Source of the DNA: Coccinella septempunctata
Taxonomy: Eukaryota > Arthropoda > Insecta > Coleoptera > Coccinellidae
Reading direction: 5' to 3'
Assembly (NCBI RefSeq): GCF_907165205.1
Contig: NC_058189.1
Span: 65,408,315-65,472,314 of the forward strand
DNA length: 64,000 bases
Part shown: positions 59,801 to 64,000 of the stretch, piece after piece
How positions within the stretch are numbered: the first letter of the stretch is position 1
Layout of the letters: every line of letters begins with the position of its first letter
Notes under the pieces: generated by a model
What the model was told of the DNA's origin: nothing
Database searches by the model: none
What the model saw: the letters and a program-made list of their open reading frames with translations, nothing else
Made by a program: the position numbers and the translations under genes

Positions 59801-62800
59801 TGTACTCGGAGTAATCGTCATCCAGAGCGTATAAATCGTCGTTTATCGAGTGCTGAGGCTTGGCGCTGTCCTTTTTCATATTCTGTATCTCCTTCTTAAG
59901 CTCGTACACCATATCGGTGACACTCTTGAAGTTCTGGAGCTCGTCAACAGAGCGTTTTAAGTCGTCGACGGATCTTTTCACCTCCTTGAGTTCGTCCAGG
60001 CTGGTCTTCATCGTTTTGAGGTTATCTACTTGTCCGGACAGGTTGTAAACGACGTCCTTGAAATTTCTCAACTCGTCGACCATGCTTCTCTGTGATTCTA
60101 TCATCATTCGGCTCTGTTCCAGTACCTGGTTCAACGTGGTATCTTTAGCGGCTATCAACTGCCTGATTTGGGCGTCTAACCTAAAAATTTCGATAAACAT
60201 TGTCGTGAATCATTATATGAAGTTGGTTCAGCACTTTTCAATGTTTGGAGAATTTTTTTTTGCTGAATTTTGCTAGGTATGTGCTGTTGAAATTTATTCC
60301 ATATGGTTCTCAAGATACTCCAAAAATGTTTAAAATGAGCCAACCCACCACATTTCGAAAGTTTCAGTTTTAACAGCTAAAATAGATTGTGCTAAACATG
60401 TACTGATTTGTACCATTTGAAAAGTGCAGGGCACAGGTCAGAAGAAACTTAACAATTCATTTTCGAGAACAAAAACCAATTGCTGGGGTAATTTCTTACT
60501 TCATTTACCATTTTCCGTGAAATTAGAGGGACTTCAGCAGAAATTCGAACTGCACAACTCAGTACCTGTATAGCACAAAGTATTTCAGACGTTAAAACCC
60601 AAATTTTCGAATCTTAGCTGGTCCATTTCATACATTTTGTGAAAAATCATGAGAATCGTAGTGAATTGAAAAAATTTTCAACCGCATTTAACAGCACAGC
60701 TAGAAAAACTTAGCACAAAACTTTGATTTCGAAAATCGAAAAGTGCTGGATCAATATTAACCACATTACTTCAGGATATATCTTGTAGGACAAAAAACAA
60801 TCCAAATGCTACTTTTGTGGAAAAAAATACGACCAAAAATAACAAAAAAAAAAAAAGAAAAAACGAATATTAAATATGCCAAACTAACCTTTCTGGACTT
60901 GGTCTAGCTTCTTTTTTGGAGATGTTCAGACGTAACGGCGTCGACTGGTTTATCCTAGTCTCATTCCTGTTTACATACGGCGAACTATAAACGTTTGAAA
61001 ACTGAGATGTATAGTGCGCTGAAGTATAATGCTCGGTGCTATCGTTGGAAGAAACGTTTTCATCCGACAATCCTTCACACTCATTCCTATTGGCATCCGG
61101 ATCAATCCTCGACAATAACCTTTCGATCTTTTCAATTTCATTCCCCAACTGAAGGTTCAAGGGGTGATTTTTGTCGACTGATGGCTCTCTGAGTCTATCC
61201 AAGGTGAGATAAAAGCAGTCCCTCGCTTTAGACAGCAAAATGATGTTCTGACTCCTCATCTCAGAGGTGACACTCTCCTTGCTTTGGTTGATCTTGTGAT
61301 CCGCCATCCTTTTATAGATATGCGCTTGGTGGAAACTGGCATACGGATCCTTCAATTCTTCGAATATTGCCAACGCTTTTTCATACTCCTTACGTTTCAC
61401 CGCCAGTATACCTAAATAGAGTTTTCCTTTATCAATCTGCGCTAAGATTTCAGGCAAAGGCATGTCCTTAGTTTTGTAATCGAATATCCTGTTGGTGCCG
61501 TAAGTAACAGCCTGGTTGTTCTTCATTTTCTCCAGTATAGGCAACGCAGCCTTCCAATAAATTTCCGCTCTGGCATCATTAAATTCGATCTCGGAATGTT
61601 TCTTGGATTTTTCCGCCTTTTCAGCAAAAATAGTACCGAGCTGCACTAGAAGGCTCACATCCAAACCGTGACGACCAACGCATCTGACTGCTTCAATTCC
61701 GCGTATCAGAATAAGTCTCATCTCGCCTGAATCGAACCCTGGCTCGTTTTTGTACATCTTATAAGCAGTGGTGAGGAATTTATTCTGTTCGATTGTTCCT
61801 AGCTGACTCGTGACCGCTTCTGGTAAGACATCCGGCCTGTCCAGATTGAAATAGAGCATATGCTTTAAATTTTTCAGATTCGCCCTAGTGCACATAGTGC
61901 AGGAATACAAAAACGCTTGTACATCTAGAAGATTCAGAGTTTCAGCGCCACAGTTGTTCAGATTTTTCACTGAATATTGCAACCCTTGAAAAGGAACATA
62001 TTTCATATTGGCCAAATCGTTGTTCAAGGACACCCAGATGTAATGTTGCAAGGAATCTGGGAACACATAGAGTGATTCCTCATCGTATTCCAGAAGCTCT
62101 TGCTTTGAGGGTAATTTTAAATTAACCTCAATATGATTCGAACAGAAATAACTGGTGCTCATTTTCAAACGTTGTTCTTGGACAATGAAGACCTTCTTAT
62201 AGATTTGTTCTTGCCAAGGACCGGAAGAGTGCTTTTCAGCTTTTCCAATAAGAATCGATTTTCTGTCCGCAGATGCTGACAGCAGAGTGTGGCCTGCTTG
62301 GGAGCATCTGAAGGCAGCTTCTTGATGCCAACGTTTGATGAATTTTTTCTGGACTTCCTGAAGATGGTAGATCCAAGAAGCCTGTAAGTCTATAGGTTTT
62401 ATATGATAAGACGAAAAAAGTAGAGGCAGGGTTACAGATGCTGCTTCTTTAAACGGAATCAAATCTTTTTTGGCCTGCTTGAAGATTATGGTTGCAAAAT
62501 GCAAATAGAGTTGTCCTCTGTAATGATTCAAAAATTCGTTTGCCAACTGCTTATCTGGACAATTATTGATATTTTGGAACGCTTCATGTAGTGACTGATC
62601 GAATATAAAGAGTTGGTTTATATACTCCGAACTCTCTTTAACACCATCACTTCTCTCGTCCAACCTCAACCATAGGAACTTATCCAAAACGGAAATCAAC
62701 AAACACCAAAAAGACCAATTCAAATTCGTCGGCTGCGCCTGTCTCTTATATCGAAGAAGAACATCTGCACTGATCTCGTACCAGGTGAGGTTGTTTGAAA

Positions 62801-63988
62801 AAGCAGAGAGATTCTTCTCCTCAATATCATGAACATGTTTGTATGCTTCATTGATTTTATTGTTTTGAACGAAGTTTCTAAGTAGACGAACTCTGAGGAA
62901 AATGTCTGTAGGTCTGGTTTCAAGTTCTTTCAGCAGCAGATCAATAACGCTCTCTGGATTATTTTGTTCGCTCATTATCAATTTTTCTTTCAAATTGTAA
63001 ATAGATGGATTATTGGGATCTACATTTTCAGCAAGTTCGCAGAAATATTTGGCACTTGTAACATCAAAATCCATTTCATCGTTTGCTAGTAATTCACAAA
63101 CTGCAAAATAAAAATCATAATGTGGCTGGAAATGTGAAAACAAAGGAATAGTTGAATGGATTTCAAATATCAATTATGGTTCCTAAAACATTTTCAACCA
63201 GCATTGTATCATACTTAATTGTGTGTATGTGAAGTTGACCATTTAGTCAGTGTAATCTTATAGTAGCTTATATAAATTCAGCTTATTTTGGAAATTAATG
63301 ATTGGTAGTGTACATAGATAAGTCCTCATGATGCAAGCGAGAACTTTCAAAAAGTCATTCATAGGTGATACAGACCTCGCCAGTTTTTATTCAATAAAAA
63401 TTGGTAAACCTTTTTAAGGTAACCTTAAATGAAATTGAATGTTTTTCCAAACTTCTAAATCAAACAACAATTAAAAAATACTAAATCGGACAATATTAAA
63501 ATTACCAACCTTTTAATATGAGGTTATTCTGTTTGGGATCAATTTGTAAACTAGTTCTATAAGCCTCCAGTGCTGCGTCTTTCTTGCCCAATTTTTCCAA
63601 AGCCAAGCCCAACAAATAGTGAGCTTCAGCGGATTTTGGTTTAACGCTGAGGTAAGACGAGACATAACGTCTAGTCTGTTCGTACTCTCCTACATTGTAA
63701 TAAAGCTTAGCAAAAGTATAACTTCGGTTGTTTCTCTGGAAAATAAAGTAAATATTTCAATCATAATAAATGATCCTTTAACGTTCATAATTGTTATGAA
63801 TTAAGAATCGAACAATGACAAAAATCAAAAAAACCGGGCAAAGTTGAATGCAATTACTGACCGGGGTTACAAATGCGACGCAGCCTTAAAATACTCCTAA
63901 TTACTGTACGACTTACCTCTTTTTCATTAGTGATTTTCTTCAAGCAATTTTCCACATGCTTATCAACCTCAAATTTATTGCTGAACAT
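38832..63988 (-). CDS. Nup358: Nuclear pore protein Nup358/RanBP2, complete
   Basis: Ten exons: 63988-63917, 63735-63510, 63100-60889, 60180-59639, 57996-55843, 53359-52819, 51412-51186, 47444-45777, 42177-41860 and 39208-38832. The joins give exactly 2779 codons (2778 aa plus stop). Order with approximate residues: TPR and helical N-terminal domain 1-830; coiled coil 838-950; a degenerate Ran-binding domain 1220-1348; RanBD 1475-1598; two RanBP2-type zinc fingers (SWECKTCYISN..KCVAC and SWECECCMVRN..YCVSC) 1642-1720; RanBD 1859-1985; a SUMO-E3-type internal repeat 1996-2030; an FG-rich region with about 30 FG pairs 2030-2548; RanBD 2597-2735; acidic tail. Known role: cytoplasmic filaments of the pore, binding RanGTP and helping RanGAP and import/export complexes. 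Vertebrates end in a cyclophilin domain; none is present here. Introns are full of transposons. Confidence 0.96.
39376..39717. repeat. Intronic duplicated segment, unit B copy 1
   Basis: About 340 bp similar to 41262-41574. Both share cctaggatatggagtgca and gcaatttcgaaagcctat. Part of a tandem A-B duplication inside Nup358 intron 9, later split by the solo LTR. No coding role seen. Confidence 0.75.
39718..41110. mobile_element. Solo LTR of an LTR retrotransposon
   Basis: A 1393-bp stretch beginning TGTAACG and ending ATTACA, flanked by a perfect 4-bp duplication CTAT (39714-39717 and 41111-41114). The uninterrupted sequence of the second duplicated segment (around 41570-41580, gcctatctat) shows the pre-insertion target. 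No primer-binding site, polypurine tract or gag/pol lies inside, so this is a solo LTR. A TATA-like TTATAAAG near 39998-40005 may mark its promoter. It contains three copies of a motif of about 35 bp (see 40193-40438). Confidence 0.85.
40193..40438 (+). repeat. Three-copy motif inside the solo LTR
   Basis: A motif of the form AAGGGCTATAACGCG followed by CCATGACTGATAG occurs at about 40193-40226, 40294-40330 and 40401-40438 in the same orientation, about 105 bp apart. The third copy lacks two bases in its centre. Clustered repeats of this kind in LTRs often bind a regulatory protein, but that is inference. Confidence 0.75.
41111..41720. repeat. Intronic duplicated segments A-B-A
   Basis: Unit A (41111-41262) recurs at about 41571-41715; both contain agatctccggttctataatcag and ttgccaaggct. 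Unit B (41262-41574) lies between and recurs at 39376-39717. The original structure was a tandem array B-A-B-A in Nup358 intron 9, before the solo LTR split it. Confidence 0.75.
43378..43979 (+). mobile_element. Non-autonomous mariner/IS630-type element with a transposase tail
   Basis: A 602-bp element with inverted ends (CAGGGTGATTCAGAACTCG left, its complement right) and TA at 43376-43377 and 43980-43981. The interior still encodes the end of an IS630/Tc1/mariner-type transposase: NPLDYFVWGHLKQQVYS, then, after a frame break, a segment like the usual C-terminus (CLDANGGIFEHFI). The first two catalytic acids are gone, so it is an internal-deletion derivative. The paralogous empty site is near 53715. 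Confidence 0.85.
44238..45156 (-). mobile_element. TA-flanked DNA transposon remnant, pogo/Tigger-like
   Basis: A 919-bp element with inverted ends (GAGTCATTCGGG left, its near-complement right) and TA on both sides (44236-44237, 45157-45158). On the minus strand a short frame (about 44706-44597) reads QYCSICSEKYEEPPTGECIKCC..ELWHEQ and then stops. This resembles the cysteine/histidine tail of pogo/Tigger-type transposases. The catalytic core is missing. GC-rich gcgcac stretches occur near both ends. Confidence 0.6.
48059..49557 (+). mobile_element. PIF/Harbinger transposon, degraded
   Basis: A 1.5-kb element whose ends are inverted (GACGAATTTTGGCGCT left, its near-complement right), with ATA on the left and TTA on the right, near the 3-bp TWA target of this superfamily. 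The coding remains (about 48650-49230) read like a HARBI1-type transposase: FRLTKENVLFFLPYMENYLE, NQLLTTLRFYDSADGQ, then CVDATHI with the first catalytic Asp. The frame is broken in several places and the rest of the catalytic domain is missing. Confidence 0.82.
49787..50008. mobile_element. Small Harbinger-type MITE (family 'T', copy 1)
   Basis: A 222-bp foldback element with ends GACCCGTTTGCACCAA and its near-complement (ttggtgcaaacgggcc). Inner sequences (ttaagtg, aaccctta) are also mirrored. It matches the ends of the larger copy at 58189-58968. The flanking TCA and TTA are compatible with a mutated 3-bp duplication. Confidence 0.72.
50250..50452. mobile_element. TA-flanked MITE
   Basis: A 203-bp element with ends CAGTGACTCT and AGAGTCACTG, flanked by TA (50248-50249, 50453-50454). 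The inverted arms extend inward about 70 bp with small differences (acagtggcgacaattg, then agcaagaatatggcgg). The centre carries the palindrome-like gtcacgtgacgtgacgtg. No coding capacity. Probable mariner-type MITE. Confidence 0.82.
50462..50669. mobile_element. GC-rich MITE with TAA duplication
   Basis: A 208-bp element with perfect inverted ends of about 40 bp (AGGCTGATTCATGCTAGACC and its complement), flanked by TAA (50459-50461, 50670-50672). The 3-bp duplication fits PIF/Harbinger. The arms are strikingly GC-rich (gggtccgggccggg) for this AT-rich region. It begins 9 bp after the previous MITE ends. Confidence 0.85.
52060..52130 (+). mobile_element. 3' end of a LINE (TTA-repeat tail)
   Basis: The sequence ..ttgtaaatgtcttcggg, aataaatacc, then ttattattattatta has the form of the 3' end of an insect non-LTR retrotransposon, with a polyadenylation-like signal and a short microsatellite tail. 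No coding sequence of the element is left upstream that I can recognise. Confidence 0.5.
53400..54046. repeat. TIR element 'R', copy 1, with the empty sites of nested insertions
   Basis: About 650 bp in Nup358 intron 5 that align in order with 43080-45196, lacking both insertions seen there. At about 53712-53722 it reads attcattaaatagcgtc where copy 2 has a 602-bp element. At about 54003-54013 it reads aagaatctactgtt where copy 2 has a 919-bp element. The left terminus appears truncated; the right end has caaagaccctgta. Confidence 0.75.
54430..54890 (-). mobile_element. LINE 3' fragment with reverse-transcriptase tail
   Basis: On the minus strand the frame ending near 54633 reads KSAFTAWNRLPADVVGATSVNSFKNGYDAYR, the standard C-terminal end of many LINE polyproteins. 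About 180 bp of 3' UTR follow, then an (AAT)n/A-rich tail (54430-54456 on the plus strand as T-rich). The element is truncated at its 5' side, as is typical for LINEs. Confidence 0.82.
54990..55210 (+). repeat. Dispersed repeat 'U', copy 1
   Basis: Matches 59370-59560: both contain aatttcataaatac.gaggcc, tacccacccctgtc and ctaacctcacttctgtcag. Both lie in Nup358 introns (5 and 4) in the same orientation. No coding capacity; class unknown. Confidence 0.65.
58189..58968. mobile_element. Harbinger-type element (family 'T', copy 2)
   Basis: A 780-bp element flanked by TAA (58186-58188, 58969-58971), with ends GACCCGTTTTTACC and the near-complement ggtgcaaccggtc. The inner ends match T copy 1 at 49787-50008. 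A frame near 58600-58755 reads TNVEEEHEENVLI..RRTLNFSTEEKSLLLTIV and then stops. This resembles the start of a Myb/SANT-like DNA-binding protein, the second protein usually encoded by Harbinger elements. It lies in Nup358 intron 4. Confidence 0.65.
59370..59560 (+). repeat. Dispersed repeat 'U', copy 2
   Basis: Similar to 54990-55210 (see there). Located in Nup358 intron 4, between element T copy 2 and the coiled-coil exon. Confidence 0.6.
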
Positions 63989-64000
63989 ATTAAAAATCAA

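Noticed and set aside
1..64000. CRISPR arrays, operons, bacterial transfer
   Set aside because: No regularly spaced short repeats with unique spacers; genes have introns and eukaryotic family membership throughout.

Overview
The window is animal nuclear DNA, almost certainly insect. Genes are intron-rich with GT..AG splice sites, the background is AT-rich, and introns are packed with DNA transposons (Tc1/mariner, pogo-like, PIF/Harbinger, hAT), a tRNA-derived SINE, LINE tails and a solo LTR. Gene content and repeat style would suit a beetle (possibly a ladybird-like genome), but that is inference; no species marker was recognised. Exon joins were made by hand from splice sites and reading phase; multi-exon models close in frame unless stated.

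Layout. 1-2446 (-): 5' part of ariadne-1 (RBR ubiquitin ligase). 3126-4669 (+): proteasome ATPase Rpt4/PSMC6, divergent from ari-1. 4900-16049 (-): 16-exon CFAP91 (axonemal calmodulin/spoke complex) whose introns hold two Tc1 copies, foldback elements, a SINE and a hammerhead-like motif. 17484-22540 (-): a long FAM234-like membrane protein. 22541-25546: gene-poor, with LINE remains. 25547-27863 (+): WDR70. 28199-29342 (-): leucine-rich-repeat protein. 29774-30664 (+): unrecognised acidic nuclear-type protein. 31095-34139 (-): MMS22L. 34791-35272 (-): NOP10. 35411-35767 (-): uncertain ORF. 36043-36717 (-): MED18. 37371-37885 (-): small PH/EVH1-like protein. 38832-63988 (-): the complete 10-exon Nup358/RanBP2 gene (predicted 2778 aa).

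The genes are mostly housekeeping: ubiquitin/proteasome (ari-1, Rpt4, possibly WDR70), genome maintenance (MMS22L, WDR70), transcription (MED18), snoRNP (NOP10), nuclear pore (Nup358) and cilium/sperm flagellum (CFAP91). Nothing suggests an operon.

The strongest unusual signals are (i) transposons nested inside transposons in introns of Nup358 and CFAP91, several datable by target-site duplications and by a paralogous empty site; (ii) a Nup358 with four Ran-binding domains, two zinc fingers, one SUMO-E3-like internal repeat, a 13-residue FG array and no cyclophilin domain; (iii) a FAM234-like protein with a long C-terminal extension and a furin-like site; (iv) a solo LTR with an internal three-copy motif. 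I found no clearly new gene system.
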